A DNA stretch of 64,000 nucleotides, taken from assembly GCA_958295825.1 (NCBI GenBank), contig OY282375.1:4015489-4079488 (forward strand), in the 5' to 3' direction. Under the pieces are notes generated by a model that worked only from the letters and a program-made list of their open reading frames with translations, was not told where the DNA came from and did no database searches. How positions within the stretch are numbered: position 1 is the first letter of the stretch; each line of letters opens with the position of its first letter. Shown piece after piece: positions 1-10,969 of the stretch. Made by a program: the position numbers and the translations under genes. The DNA comes from an uncultured Candidatus Entotheonella sp. (GTDB lineage: Bacteria; Tectomicrobia; Entotheonellia; Entotheonellales; Entotheonellaceae).

Positions 1-192
1 GGTTTTCTGGTGGGCTGCCCTGTTGGAATGTTAAATCTTTCGTCTCTTGCTCATCGTGCTCTTGGCCTCCCCGCCCGCAGCAGCAGCGGCCGCGCTGGCG
101 TCCGCGGATGCTGTTCGCCGGCACTGCTCGTCTGCCGCAGACGGCGCGCTGGGTGCGATGATTTTTCTCGTTCTCTTATCCCATTAAACAAA

Positions 193-231
193 GGATGCGA
201 CGTTGCCTCAGTCACAGGCAACGTCGCATCC
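193..231 (-). terminator. Intrinsic terminator after clpB
   Basis: A perfect 16-bp inverted repeat (193-208 with 216-231, 7-nt loop) lies 8 bases past the clpB stop. Read on the minus strand the hairpin is followed by TTTGTTTAA, a U-rich tract. On the plus strand the following bases are not T-rich, so it serves the leftward clpB transcript. Confidence 0.85.
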
Positions 232-239
232 CAAAACCG

Positions 240-2861
240 TTAACTTTCGGCGTCCGGTGGATTGTCGATGTCTACGTCGAGGACGCCATCGCGAACGTCC
301 ACCCGCACGGTGGCGCCGTTGCGCACCTCGTCGCCAATCAGGGCGCGGCCAATTCTCGTCTCCAGTTCGTGCTGCAGAAATCGCCGCAGCGGCCTTGCAC
401 CATATACCGGGTCGAACCCTTGGCGGGCGATCAGTGATCTCGCCGCGCCGCTGAGGTCGAGTTTGACGTCGCGGTCCGCAAGCCGCCGGCGCAACTCGTC
501 GGCCAGCAGGTCGACGATGCGTTCAATCTCATCGAGGATCAGGGTTTTGAACAGCACGGTGTCGTCCACCCGGTTGAGAAATTCCGGGCGGAAGTGCTGC
601 CGCAACTCCTGCATGACAGCCGCGCGCGCCGCTTCGTTGATGTCGCCGACGGCCGAAATTCCCTCCAGCAGGTGCTGCGAGCCGATGTTCGACGTCATGA
701 TGATCACCGTGTTCTTGAAATCGACGGTGCGGCCGTGGGCGTCGGTGACGCGGCCGTCGTCGAGAATCTGCAGCAGGACGTTAAACACGTCGTGGTGCGC
801 CTTCTCGATCTCGTCGAACAGGATCACCGTGTAGGGTTTGCGCCGCACCGCCTCGGTGAGCTGGCCGCCCTCCTCGTAGCCGACGTACCCCGGCGGCGCG
901 CCGATGAGACGGGATACGGTGTGACGCTCCATGTATTCGCTCATGTCGATTCGCACGATGTTGTCTTCGCTGTCGAACAGCGCCGCCGCCAGGGTCTTGG
1001 CGAGTTCCGTCTTGCCCACGCCGGTAGGGCCCAGGAAGATGAACGAGCCGACCGGGCGCCGCGGGTCCTTGATGCCGGCGCGCGCCCGGATGATGGCGTC
1101 GGCTACGAGTTGCACCGCCTCATTCTGCCCCACGACGCGCTGATGCAAAATTTTGTCCAGGCGTAATAGCTTGTCGCGCTCGCCTTCCACGAGCCGGGTG
1201 ACGGGAACACCCGTCCAGCGCGACACGATGGCGGCAATCTCGTCCTCGGTCACCTCCTCGCGCAGAAGGCGGCCGCCGTTATGTCCGGCCATGCCGGCCT
1301 CCGCTGTTGCCAGGCGTTTTTGCAGGTCGGGAAGCCGCCCGTGGCGCAGCTCGGCGGCGCGGTTGAGGTCATAGGCGCGCTCGGCCTGCTCGACGTCCCG
1401 ACGCACCTGCTCGATGTCCTCCCGCAGAGCTCGGACCTCGCCGATGGCGCCTTTCTCCGTTTCCCACTGCGCCCGCAGGGTGCTGGCCTGCTCCTTGAGG
1501 TTGGCCAGTTCCTCACGCAAGGCGTCGAGGCGGTCCTGGCTGGCCTTGCCGGTCTCTTTGTTGAGCGCCGCCTCTTCGATTTCCAGTTGCATGACGCGGC
1601 GGGTGATTTCGTCGAGCTCGGTCGGCATCGAGTCGATCTCCGTACGCACCATGGCGCAGGCTTCGTCGACCAAGTCGATGGCCTTGTCGGGCAGGAAACG
1701 GTCGGCGATGTAACGGTTGGAGAGCACCGCCGCCCCCACCAGGGCGTTGTCCTGAATACGCACGCCGTGATGTACTTCATAGCGCTCGCGCAGGCCGCGC
1801 AGGATGGAAATGGTGTCCTCGACCGACGGCGCGTCCACCATCACCGGCTGAAAGCGCCGCTCCAGGGCTGCGTCCTTCTCGATGTATTGGCGATGCTCGT
1901 TGAGTGTGGTGGCGCCGATGCAGTGCAACTCGCCGCGCGCCAGCATGGGCTTTAGCATGTTGCCGGCATCCGGCGAGCCCTCGGTACGCCCCGCGCCGAC
2001 GATGTTGTGCAACTCGTCGATGAACAGAATGATGTTACCATCGCTCTCCTTGATTTCGTTGAGCACGGCCTTGAGGCGTTCCTCGAACTCGCCGCGGAAC
2101 TTGGCGCCGGCCAGTAAGGCGCCCATGTCCAGGGCGAAGACGCGGCGGTCGCGCAGCCACTCCGGCACGTCACCCTGAATGATGCGCTGCGCCAACCCCT
2201 CAACAATGGCGGTCTTGCCAACGCCGGGCTCGCCGATCAGCACCGGGTTGTTCTTGGTTTTGCGCGATAGAATACGAATGGTGCGGCGGATTTCGTCGTC
2301 GCGCCCGATAACCGGGTCGAGTTTGCCCTGCCGGGCCTGCGCCACTAGGTCGAGGCCGTATTTGTCGAGCGCTTCGTAGGCGGATTCCGGCGTGTCGCTG
2401 GTGACCCGCTGATGTCCCCGAACGGCTGCCAGCGCTTCCAGAAGCGCATCCCGCGTGATGTCGAATTGGCGTAGAATGCCGCCGGCGCTTTGGCCGCCTT
2501 CGTCTGTCAGCGCCAGCATCAGATGCTCGACCGATAGGTATTCGTCCTTGAGTCGCCTGGCCTCGTCCTCAGCCTTGAGTAACAGCTTCTGCATGTTTTG
2601 CGTCATGTAAATTTTGCCGGCCTCAGCGCCAGGCCCCGCTACCCGCGGCCGACGGTTCAGCTCTCGTTCCACCGCCTGCGCCAGCGGGGCCGTCGGCACG
2701 CCCATTCTCTCCAACAGCCGCGGCACCAGCCCGTCGCTCTGCTCCACCAGGGCCAGCAACAGATGCTCGCCGTCCACTTCCACATGTCCATGCCGCAACG
2801 CCTTGCCCTGCGCCGCCTGCATGGCCGCCTGCGATTTCTGTGTCAGTTTGTCGAGATTCAC
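240..2861 (-). CDS. clpB: ATP-dependent disaggregase chaperone ClpB
   Basis: Hsp100 disaggregase that works with DnaK to pull polypeptides out of cytoplasmic aggregates. The 873-aa product has the family layout: N-terminal Clp repeat domain, first AAA+ module with Walker [14 protein letters not shown], a long coiled-coil middle domain (about residues 400-520), second AAA+ module with [12 protein letters not shown], and a C-terminal D2-small domain. I set the start at GTG 2861 because GGAGGAGG lies 6 bases upstream and the protein then begins [11 protein letters not shown] like other ClpBs; the ATG seven codons upstream would overlap that ribosome site. It is a single-gene unit ending in a strong terminator. 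No clear heat-shock promoter could be picked out by eye upstream. Confidence 0.97.
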   Translation of the reverse strand: MNLDKLTQKSQAAMQAAQGKALRHGHVEVDGEHLLLALVEQSDGLVPRLLERMGVPTAPLAQAVERELNRRPRVAGPGAEAGKIYMTQNMQKLLLKAEDEARRLKDEYLSVEHLMLALTDEGGQSAGGILRQFDITRDALLEALAAVRGHQRVTSDTPESAYEALDKYGLDLVAQARQGKLDPVIGRDDEIRRTIRILSRKTKNNPVLIGEPGVGKTAIVEGLAQRIIQGDVPEWLRDRRVFALDMGALLAGAKFRGEFEERLKAVLNEIKESDGNIILFIDELHNIVGAGRTEGSPDAGNMLKPMLARGELHCIGATTLNEHRQYIEKDAALERRFQPVMVDAPSVEDTISILRGLRERYEVHHGVRIQDNALVGAAVLSNRYIADRFLPDKAIDLVDEACAMVRTEIDSMPTELDEITRRVMQLEIEEAALNKETGKASQDRLDALREELANLKEQASTLRAQWETEKGAIGEVRALREDIEQVRRDVEQAERAYDLNRAAELRHGRLPDLQKRLATAEAGMAGHNGGRLLREEVTEDEIAAIVSRWTGVPVTRLVEGERDKLLRLDKILHQRVVGQNEAVQLVADAIIRARAGIKDPRRPVGSFIFLGPTGVGKTELAKTLAAALFDSEDNIVRIDMSEYMERHTVSRLIGAPPGYVGYEEGGQLTEAVRRKPYTVILFDEIEKAHHDVFNVLLQILDDGRVTDAHGRTVDFKNTVIIMTSNIGSQHLLEGISAVGDINEAARAAVMQELRQHFRPEFLNRVDDTVLFKTLILDEIERIVDLLADELRRRLADRDVKLDLSGAARSLIARQGFDPVYGARPLRRFLQHELETRIGRALIGDEVRNGATVRVDVRDGVLDVDIDNPPDAES

Positions 2862-3009
2862 GTCATGCCTCCTCCAGGTCATAGGATGAGATGGGTTTAT
2901 CTGCCCAGATTAGGAAAGCAATTTGCGTGCCAATACCTAGATTCCAGAATCAACAAGTCGTCGTATTCGAGGCTGACAACACTACCAACCCCGGCTGTAC
3001 ATTTACGCA

Positions 3010-3055
3010 CCACCTAACTACTCATTGTGATAGGATACGATCGGTCATTAGGTGG
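3010..3055. promoter_or_regulatory. Inverted repeat between divergent clpB and amine oxidase
   Basis: CCACCTAA (3010-3017) is repeated inverted as TTAGGTGG (3048-3055) in the 240-bp gap between the divergent clpB and amine oxidase genes. The wide spacing (30 bases) would suit a two-site operator or a looped structure. No regulator gene is adjacent. This is only a symmetry observation. Confidence 0.25.
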
Positions 3056-3100
3056 CATTGGTACAAGGACTGTTAATTTGAACGGAGAGAGGGAGAACTG

Positions 3101-4702
3101 ATGATAACGAAGCGGCAATTCCTCCAGTACATCGGCTCGGTGGCCGGGGCGGCGGGGGTGTATCGGAGCATGGCGGCCTTGGGAATGTTGGGGGTGTCGA
3201 GTTTGACGGGTTGCTCGTCCCCGTCCGCGGTGTCCCAGGGCCTGGGAGACGGCAAACGCGTCGTCATCCTGGGGGCTGGCATCGCCGGTCTGACGGCTGC
3301 CTATGAACTGGACAGATTGGGCTATGCGTGCACGATTCTGGAAGCCACCGCGCGTGCTGGCGGGCGCAACCTGACGGTGCGGCATGGAGATGTGATTGAA
3401 GAATTCAGCGGCATGCAACGAGTGAAGTTCGACAACGAGGCTTACCTCTACGCGAATATGGGGCCAGCCCGCATTCCCTATCACCACCGAACCATTCTCG
3501 ATTATTGCAAAACGTTCGGTGTGGAACTCGAAGTTTTTACCAACGACAACCGTGCAGCGTTTTTCCAGGCCCCGGGCAGTTTTGACAACCAGCCTGTGGT
3601 CGCCCGGCAACTTCATACCGACCAGCGCGGCTATATTGCCGAGTTGCTCGCCAAGGCGGTGCAGCGCAACGCCCTGGACCAGGAGTTGACGGCAGAGGAT
3701 CGGGAGCGCCTCCTGAGCATGCTCGCAGACTTTGGCAACCTTGAAGACGATTACATGTACAAGGGTTCAGGTCGCGCCGGTTACCAGGGTGATCATATCA
3801 ACAAGGGACTTGATGGAGACGCGATGCCGGTTGAACCCTTGGGTCTCAGACAGGTGCTCGGGTTTGACAAAGCCGACCTGTGGTGGACGCTTCGTTTCAG
3901 CCATGGGATCAATCAAAACCCGACATTATTCCAACCCGTTGGCGGCATGGACATGATTGTCGAGGCATTCGAAGAACGTGTGGGACATCTCATTCGCTAC
4001 GAGAGCATCGTGGATGGGATTTGGAACAAAACCGAGGGCGGCCGTTCGTTCGTCAGTGTTGATTATAGCTATCGGGGTGAGGTAATGGAGTCCTTCGTGG
4101 CAGACTTTGCGATCTGCACCATCCCTACCACCGTCTTGAAGGACATCGACAACAATTTCTCAGGGACGACACGAACAGCTATTGATGAAAAGAAGTACGA
4201 TGCCGCGGTCAAAATCGCTTTTCAGGCCAAGCGTCGTTTCTGGGAAGAAGACCATTACATCTATGGTGGCATCTCCTGGACGACCCACAATGACATTCAG
4301 CAAATCTGGTACCCGGCAAATGGCTATCATCGCGCCAAGGGCGTCATCCTGGGGGCCTATGTGTTTGGCGAAGACGAGTTCGACCGGGACTTCGCCCTGC
4401 GCTTTGCAAAGATGTCACACTCGCAGCGCCTGGAACACGCCCTCACTTCTGGCGAGCGCATCCACCCCGGATATCGGAACGAGTTGGAAGTGAACACCGG
4501 TGTCAGCCGCGCTTGGTCCGAGGTGCCCTTCCAGAAGGGGAGTTGGCCTTCTGCTCCTGTTCCCATAGAGGCTCTCGAGATGCCCGATGGCGCCGTCTAT
4601 TTCGCCGGCGATCTCACCTCCGCCTTGACCGGCTGGCAGGAGGGTTCCGCCCAGTCGGCGCTCGCTACGGTAGAGGCAATCAACGACCGGGTGATGACCT
4701 GA
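3101..4702 (+). CDS. Exported flavin monoamine/L-amino-acid oxidase family protein
   Basis: Flavin-dependent amine oxidase, expected to oxidise an amine or amino acid to the imine with H2O2 release; the substrate cannot be told. The 533-aa protein carries the FAD-binding Rossmann motif GAGIAG (residues 58-63) followed by an ExxxRxGGR-type element (EATARAGGRN) and a C-terminal FAD contact region (YFAGDLTSALTGWQEG). The N-terminus (MITKRQFLQYIG, then a hydrophobic stretch) looks Tat-like with KR instead of RR, and LTGC at residues 35-38 fits a lipobox, so it may be a lipoprotein folded before export. A purine-rich site (GGAGAGAGGGAGA) precedes ATG 3101. It stands alone; a REP-like hairpin follows at 4739. 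Confidence 0.85.
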   Translation: MITKRQFLQYIGSVAGAAGVYRSMAALGMLGVSSLTGCSSPSAVSQGLGDGKRVVILGAGIAGLTAAYELDRLGYACTILEATARAGGRNLTVRHGDVIEEFSGMQRVKFDNEAYLYANMGPARIPYHHRTILDYCKTFGVELEVFTNDNRAAFFQAPGSFDNQPVVARQLHTDQRGYIAELLAKAVQRNALDQELTAEDRERLLSMLADFGNLEDDYMYKGSGRAGYQGDHINKGLDGDAMPVEPLGLRQVLGFDKADLWWTLRFSHGINQNPTLFQPVGGMDMIVEAFEERVGHLIRYESIVDGIWNKTEGGRSFVSVDYSYRGEVMESFVADFAICTIPTTVLKDIDNNFSGTTRTAIDEKKYDAAVKIAFQAKRRFWEEDHYIYGGISWTTHNDIQQIWYPANGYHRAKGVILGAYVFGEDEFDRDFALRFAKMSHSQRLEHALTSGERIHPGYRNELEVNTGVSRAWSEVPFQKGSWPSAPVPIEALEMPDGAVYFAGDLTSALTGWQEGSAQSALATVEAINDRVMT

Positions 4703-4738
4703 AAGACCGGTGAGACGGACAGTGTCCACAGCGGCATT

Positions 4739-4772
4739 GCAGGTCGGATTACGCTACGCAAATCCGACCTGC
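4739..4772. repeat. REP-like palindrome
   Basis: GCAGGTCGGATT (4739-4750) is followed by a 10-base loop and the exact complement AATCCGACCTGC (4761-4772). The stem with an ACGCTACGCA loop resembles GTCGGATTACGC-type extragenic palindromes scattered in many proteobacterial genomes. There is no T tract, so it is a weak terminator at best. It lies between the amine oxidase stop and a convergent tRNA gene. Only one copy is seen in this window. Confidence 0.6.
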
Positions 4773-4824
4773 GATCTTGAAGTTTGAGAGGGTTGCCAAA
4801 CGTGGTGTGGCGGGTCGGCTGGAG

Positions 4825-4897
4825 TGGAGCTGAGGGGGATCGAACCCCTGACCTCATGACTGCCAGTCATGCGCTCTCCCATCTGAGCTACAGCCCC
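4825..4897 (-). tRNA. tRNA-Ala (GGC)
   Basis: A 73-nt cloverleaf read leftward: 7-bp acceptor, D arm GCTC/GAGC, anticodon stem CATGA/TCATG with loop CTGGCAG (anticodon GGC), T arm AGGGG/CCCCT with TTCGATC loop. The acceptor contains the G3-U70 pair recognised by alanyl-tRNA synthetase, and the discriminator is A. CCA is not encoded. Confidence 0.97.
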
Positions 4898-4922
4898 ATT
4901 GGCCTTTCAAAGAAGAGGCGTA

Positions 4923-4952
4923 ACGATAACCCAGCGTTTTGAGGGTTGTCAA
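4923..4952 (-). promoter_or_regulatory. Sigma70-type promoter of tRNA-Ala(GGC)
   Basis: On the minus strand, TTGACA (4952-4947) and TATCGT (4928-4923) are separated by 18 bases; the -10 ends about 26 bases before the mature tRNA 5' end. The perfect -35 and position make it the likely tRNA promoter. Confidence 0.6.
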
Positions 4953-5002
4953 GCGCCAAACCCTGCGGCTGCCCGGCGGCCGCAGGGGCAGAAAATCCCG
5001 CC

Positions 5003-7687
5003 TTAGTGGGCTTCGGCCCAATTGCTTCCCTGGCCGACTTCGACGGTCAGCGGCACTGCCAGATCCCACACCTCTTCCATAGTGGCCGTGATGCGCGGCA
5101 CCATGTCCGCCACCGCATCGTCGGGTATCTCGAACAGCAACTCGTCGTGAATTTGAAGCAACATGTGGCACGGCCAGGCTTCGCTGGTGATCTGGTGATG
5201 CAGACGCACCATGGCGAGCTTGATCAGGTCCGCAGCCGAACCCTGAAAGGGCATGTTGATGGCGGTACGTTCCGCTCCCTCGCGGACGTTGCGGTTCGGG
5301 CTGGCGATGTCCGGCAGATAGCGGCGGCGCTGCAGCAGGGTGGTGACGTAACCCTGCTCGCGGGCCTGCGCAATGATGTCGTCGAGGCACTGCTTCACCC
5401 GCGGGTAGCGGGCGAAATAGTTGTGGATGTAAGTACGCGCCGCCTCGTTGGAAATGTGCAGCCGCTGCGCCAGACCGAACGGACTCAAGCCGTAGAGGAT
5501 GCCGAAATTCACCGTCTTGGCCATGCGCCGCATGTCGTCGTCCACCGCCGCCAATTCCACCCCAAAGACCTCCATGGCCGTGCGGGTGTGAATGTCCTCA
5601 CCGCCTTGGAACGCCTCGATCAGCACGGCGTCCTGGCTGAGGTGGGCCAGCAGGCGCAATTCGATTTGCGAGTAATCGATCGATACCAGGCGATGCCCGG
5701 GCGCGGCGATGAAAGCCCGGCGAATCTCGCGTCCCAACTGCGAGCGGATCGGGATGTTCTGCAGGTTGGGATTGCTGCTGCTCAGGCGTCCGGTTTCGGC
5801 GATGGTTTGGTTCAGGGAGGTATGCAGGCGCTCGGTCTCGGCGTTCACCAGCTGCGGCAGGGCGTCTACGTAAGTGGACTTCATCTTGGCAAGGTGCCGG
5901 TAATCCAAAATGCGTTCCGGCAACTCGTGTTCTACCGCCAGACTTTCCAGCACCGACACGTCGGTCGAATAACCGGTCTTGGTCTTCTTGCCGGGCGGCA
6001 GTTTCAATTGCTCGAACAGGATGCGCTGCAACTGCGGCGGCGAATTGACGTTGAACTCCTCGCCGGCCAGCGTGTAGATGTCATGCAGCAGCGTTTCCAT
6101 ACGGCCCTGCAGATGCACGGACATCTGACGCAGATAGGCGCTGTCCAGCGCCATGCCGCGCCGTTCAAGGGCCACCAGCACGTCGATCAGCGGCATCTCC
6201 ACGTCGGCGAACAGCTTATCCAATTGGGCCGTCGCCAGCCGCGGCTGCAGTTCTCGCACCAGCAGCAGGGTCACGTCGGCGTCCTCGGCGCTGTATTCGG
6301 TGGCGCGCTCGACATCCACCTGATCGAAGGTCACCTGCTTGGCGCCCTTGCCTGCCACGTCAGCGTAGCTTATCGGCTCGTATTGCAGGTACTCGCGCGC
6401 CAAGGCGTCCATGTTGTGGGCACGCCGGGAGGGGTTGAGCAGGTAGCCGGCCACCATCGTGTCGCAGGCGACGCCGCGCAGGGTGATGCCCTGCCGCTGC
6501 AGGACGATGATGTCGTACTTGATGTTCTGGCCGTATTTCGGCAGCGCGGGATCTTCGAGCAGGGGCCGCAGGCGTTCCAGAACCAGCCCCGCATCGAGCT
6601 GTGGCGGGGCGCCGATATAACTATGGCGCAGTGGGACGTAGACACCGGCGTGCGGCTGATGAGCCAATGAAATGCCAACGAGGTTGGCGATCATGGGATC
6701 CTGGCTGGTCGTTTCGGTGTCGATGGCAAAGCCGTCGGCCTGCTGCAGGGCGGTGATTTCTGCATCCAAGTCCGCAAGGTCGGTAATCGTGCGGTAATTC
6801 TTGTCCACCGGTTTGGCGGCTGGCTGCGTGCTGCGGAGCGCCTGAAGATCGCTGTGAAACTCCAGTTCCGTATAGAGCGCCGCCAGCGCATCGCTGTCGG
6901 GATCGGTAAGTGCCAGGGCGGGCAGGTCGACGTCGACCGGGGTTTCGACGTTGATCGTCGCCAGCACGCGGCTTTGGCGCGCCAGTTCGGCATTGTCGCG
7001 CAGCGATTCCCGTAGCTTGGTCCGCTTCACCGCGTCTATCTGCGCCAGCAAGTCGTCCAGATTGCCGAACTCCTCCAATAACTGCCGCGCCGTCTTTTCG
7101 CCGACCCCGGGTACGCCGGGGATGTTGTCCGAGGTGTCGCCCATCAGACCGAGAAAATCGACAACGTATTGCGGCTCGACGCCAAAGCGCTGCTTCACTT
7201 CGGCTGCGCCGAACCGCTGTCCCTTCATGGTGTCCAGAATCGTCGTGTGCTCGGTTACAAGCTGGCACAGGTCCTTGTCGCTGGTGACCAAGACCACGGC
7301 GCAGCCTTGCGCCTCGAAGCGCCGCGCCAGGGTTCCCAGGATGTCGTCCGCTTCGTATCCTTGCAGCCGAATGGTGGGGATGTTGAATGCCTCGATCAGC
7401 CGGTGGATGTAGGGAATCTGTACCTCCAGGTCGTCCGGCATCGGGGGCCGGTTGGCTTTGTAGTTCGGATCCATCTCGTGCCGGAAGGTCGGGCCGCGCT
7501 CGTCGAACGCCACCCCCAGGTATGGCGGCTTTTCCTGCTGCACCAGCTTCTGCAGCATGTTCTTGAAGCCGAACACCGCCTTCGTCGGCAAGCCGGCGGA
7601 CGTCGAAAGTTGCTGTCGGATGGCGTAGAAGGCGCGGTACACGTACGCGGTGCCGTCCACCAGATAAACGGTTGGCCGTTCAGACAT
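5003..7687 (-). CDS. polA: DNA polymerase I
   Basis: Repair and primer-removal DNA polymerase, 894 aa. An N-terminal 5'-3' flap nuclease domain (about 1-290; LVDGTAYVYRAFYA, then acidic ligands as in GYEADDILG and VTSDKDLCQL) is followed by a 3'-5' exonuclease domain with an intact DxE motif (FAIDTETTS near residue 323), so proofreading is probably active. The family A polymerase domain shows SIDYSQIELRLLAHLS, the O-helix RRMAKTVNFGILYG and the catalytic HDE (LLQIHDELLFE). Ribosome site GAAGGAGG lies 7 bases before ATG 7687. It lies 36 bases downstream, on the leftward strand, of gatB and may be in the same transcript. Confidence 0.98.
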   Translation of the reverse strand: MSERPTVYLVDGTAYVYRAFYAIRQQLSTSAGLPTKAVFGFKNMLQKLVQQEKPPYLGVAFDERGPTFRHEMDPNYKANRPPMPDDLEVQIPYIHRLIEAFNIPTIRLQGYEADDILGTLARRFEAQGCAVVLVTSDKDLCQLVTEHTTILDTMKGQRFGAAEVKQRFGVEPQYVVDFLGLMGDTSDNIPGVPGVGEKTARQLLEEFGNLDDLLAQIDAVKRTKLRESLRDNAELARQSRVLATINVETPVDVDLPALALTDPDSDALAALYTELEFHSDLQALRSTQPAAKPVDKNYRTITDLADLDAEITALQQADGFAIDTETTSQDPMIANLVGISLAHQPHAGVYVPLRHSYIGAPPQLDAGLVLERLRPLLEDPALPKYGQNIKYDIIVLQRQGITLRGVACDTMVAGYLLNPSRRAHNMDALAREYLQYEPISYADVAGKGAKQVTFDQVDVERATEYSAEDADVTLLLVRELQPRLATAQLDKLFADVEMPLIDVLVALERRGMALDSAYLRQMSVHLQGRMETLLHDIYTLAGEEFNVNSPPQLQRILFEQLKLPPGKKTKTGYSTDVSVLESLAVEHELPERILDYRHLAKMKSTYVDALPQLVNAETERLHTSLNQTIAETGRLSSSNPNLQNIPIRSQLGREIRRAFIAAPGHRLVSIDYSQIELRLLAHLSQDAVLIEAFQGGEDIHTRTAMEVFGVELAAVDDDMRRMAKTVNFGILYGLSPFGLAQRLHISNEAARTYIHNYFARYPRVKQCLDDIIAQAREQGYVTTLLQRRRYLPDIASPNRNVREGAERTAINMPFQGSAADLIKLAMVRLHHQITSEAWPCHMLLQIHDELLFEIPDDAVADMVPRITATMEEVWDLAVPLTVEVGQGSNWAEAH

Positions 7688-7723
7688 CGGCGCCTCCTTC
7701 GGGGTCTGGAGTTAATGCGGCTT

Positions 7724-9149
<1,426 letters not shown>

Positions 9150-9160
<11 letters not shown>

Positions 9161-10646
9161 AACGATCTCCCTCACGTGCAGCCGGCAGGCCGTCCGGCTT
9201 CAGGGTGTGAAAATCGGTGGTCGCTTCGAAAGCCGCGCCGACTTGCAGGAGCACATCCTCGCCGAAGGGCGGGGCGGCAATCTGCAGGCCGATCGGCAGT
9301 CTGTCCGTCGTCAGGCCGCAGGGTACCGACAGGGCCGGTATCCCCGCCAGGTTCATGGGGATAGTAAAAATGTCGGCCAGATACATTTGCAGCGGATCGT
9401 CCAGCCGCTCGCCGAGACGAAAGGCCGGCGTGGGGGAAACGGGTGTCAGCAGAGCGTCGCAATCGGCGAAGGCGCGCTGAAAATCCTGGCGAAACAGGGT
9501 GCGCACCTGCTGCGCCTTCTTGTAATAGGCATCGTAGTACCCCGAACTCAGCACGTACGTCCCCAGCATGATACGCCGCTTTACCTCCGCCCCGAACCCT
9601 TCGGCGCGAGTGCGCATGTACATGTCCGACAGGTCAGCGGGCTCGGCGGCGCGAAAGCCGAAGCGCACGCCGTCGTAGCGCGCCAGGTTGGCACTGGCCT
9701 CGGCGTTGGCCAGGATGTAGTAGGTGGCGACGGCGTATGGAGTATGGGGCAGCGATACGTCGACGAGTTCGGCGCCCGCCTGGCATAGAGTGTCGATACC
9801 GGCGTGCACGGCGGCCTCGACCTCGGCGTTCATGCCCGCCACGAAGTACTCGCGGGGGACACCGAGCTTCAGCCCCTCAACACCGCGATCCAGGGCCGCG
9901 GTGTAATCCGGCACCGGGACGTCCCCAGAGGTCGAGTCATGCGGGTCGTGTCCGGCGATAACCTGTAACAGCAGGGCGGCGTCGTGCACGTCCTGGGTCA
10001 GCGGCCCGATCTGATCGAGCGAGGAAGCGAACGCCACCAGGCCGAAACGAGATACGCGGCCGTACGTCGGCTTCAGACCTACTACGCCGGTCATCGCCGC
10101 CGGCTGTCGGATGGAGCCGCCGGTGTCCGAACCCAAGGCCGCTGCGCACAATCCGGCGCTTACTGCCGCCGCCGGGCCGCCGCTGGACCCCCCGGGCACG
10201 TATTCCGCATTGCCCCACGGGTTGCGGGTTGCCCCGAAATGGGAGGTTTCAGTCGATGATCCCATGGCGAATTCGTCCAGGTTCGCCTTGCCGATCATCA
10301 CCGCGCCCGCCGCCTGCAACCGTTGCATGACGGTGGCGTCGTACGGTGGCACAAAACGCTCCAGGATGCGGGAAGCGCAGGTCGTGCGAGCGCCTTTGGT
10401 GCAAATGTTGTCCTTGATGGCCAAGGGGATGCCCTGCAGCGGCGAGTGCACCTCGCCACGCGCGAAGGCGTCGGCGGCTTGCGTTGCCTGCTGTCGAGCT
10501 TGCTCGGCTGTCACCGTGACGTAGGTGTTCAGCTCGGGATCAACGGCATCGACGCGCGCCAATACGGCCTCGGTCAGGTCCACTGCATTGAGGGCGCCGC
10601 TGACCAGTTGCTCGCGCAGGACGTGTAGTGGCTCCATCCCTGGCAT
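9150..10646 (-). CDS. gatA: Asp-tRNA(Asn)/Glu-tRNA(Gln) amidotransferase subunit A
   Basis: Amidase-signature subunit that releases ammonia from glutamine for GatB. The 498-aa protein shows the Ser-cisSer-Lys signature: lysine in [13 protein letters not shown] and the serines in [14 protein letters not shown] and [17 protein letters not shown] precedes ATG 10646; ATG 10637 is an alternative in-frame start three codons later. It starts 5 bases after the gatC stop and overlaps gatB. Confidence 0.97.
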
Positions 10647-10651
10647 GCCGG

Positions 10652-10951
10652 TTACTCCACGATGCGGGGCACGACGAAGAAGTGTTGCTCTGTTTCCGGG
10701 GCATTGGACAGAGCCGCGCCACTGGTCAGAGTTCGGCGCGTCTCGTCGGCGCGGTAGACGTTAACGAGGTCGAAAACGTGCGCCGTCGGTTCTACGTCCT
10801 TGGTCGGCACCTCGTTCAGCTGCTCCATGTAGGTCAGGATGGCGTTCAACTGATCGGTGAGTCGCCGTTGCTCATCGGCATCCAGGGCCAAGCGGGCCAG
10901 ACGAGCGACCTGCGCTACCTGTTGTTCGGAAATGATACGCCCATCAGTCAT
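10652..10951 (-). CDS. gatC: Asp-tRNA(Asn)/Glu-tRNA(Gln) amidotransferase subunit C
   Basis: Small (99 aa) stabilising subunit of GatCAB. The N-terminal half [18 protein letters not shown] and the ...[11 protein letters not shown]... region match the GatC family, and it is the first gene of gatC-gatA-gatB. Length is normal. It lies 18 bases after the helicase gene on the same strand, so the run from the regulator at 14.6 kb through polA could be one long transcript. Confidence 0.95.
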   Translation of the reverse strand: MTDGRIISEQQVAQVARLARLALDADEQRRLTDQLNAILTYMEQLNEVPTKDVEPTAHVFDLVNVYRADETRRTLTSGAALSNAPETEQHFFVVPRIVE

Positions 10952-10969
10952 ATCCAGTGTCTTTCTCCC

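Noticed and set aside
10..190. Hydrophobic reading frame (LLLIVLLASPPAAAAA-like) before the clpB terminator
   Set aside because: Lacks a start with a ribosome site and ends after about 50 codons; likely a chance GC-rich frame or a fragment of a gene outside the window.
4946..6670. 574-aa plus-strand ORF inside polA
   Set aside because: Antisense shadow of a high-GC gene; no domain similarity and polA is clearly real.
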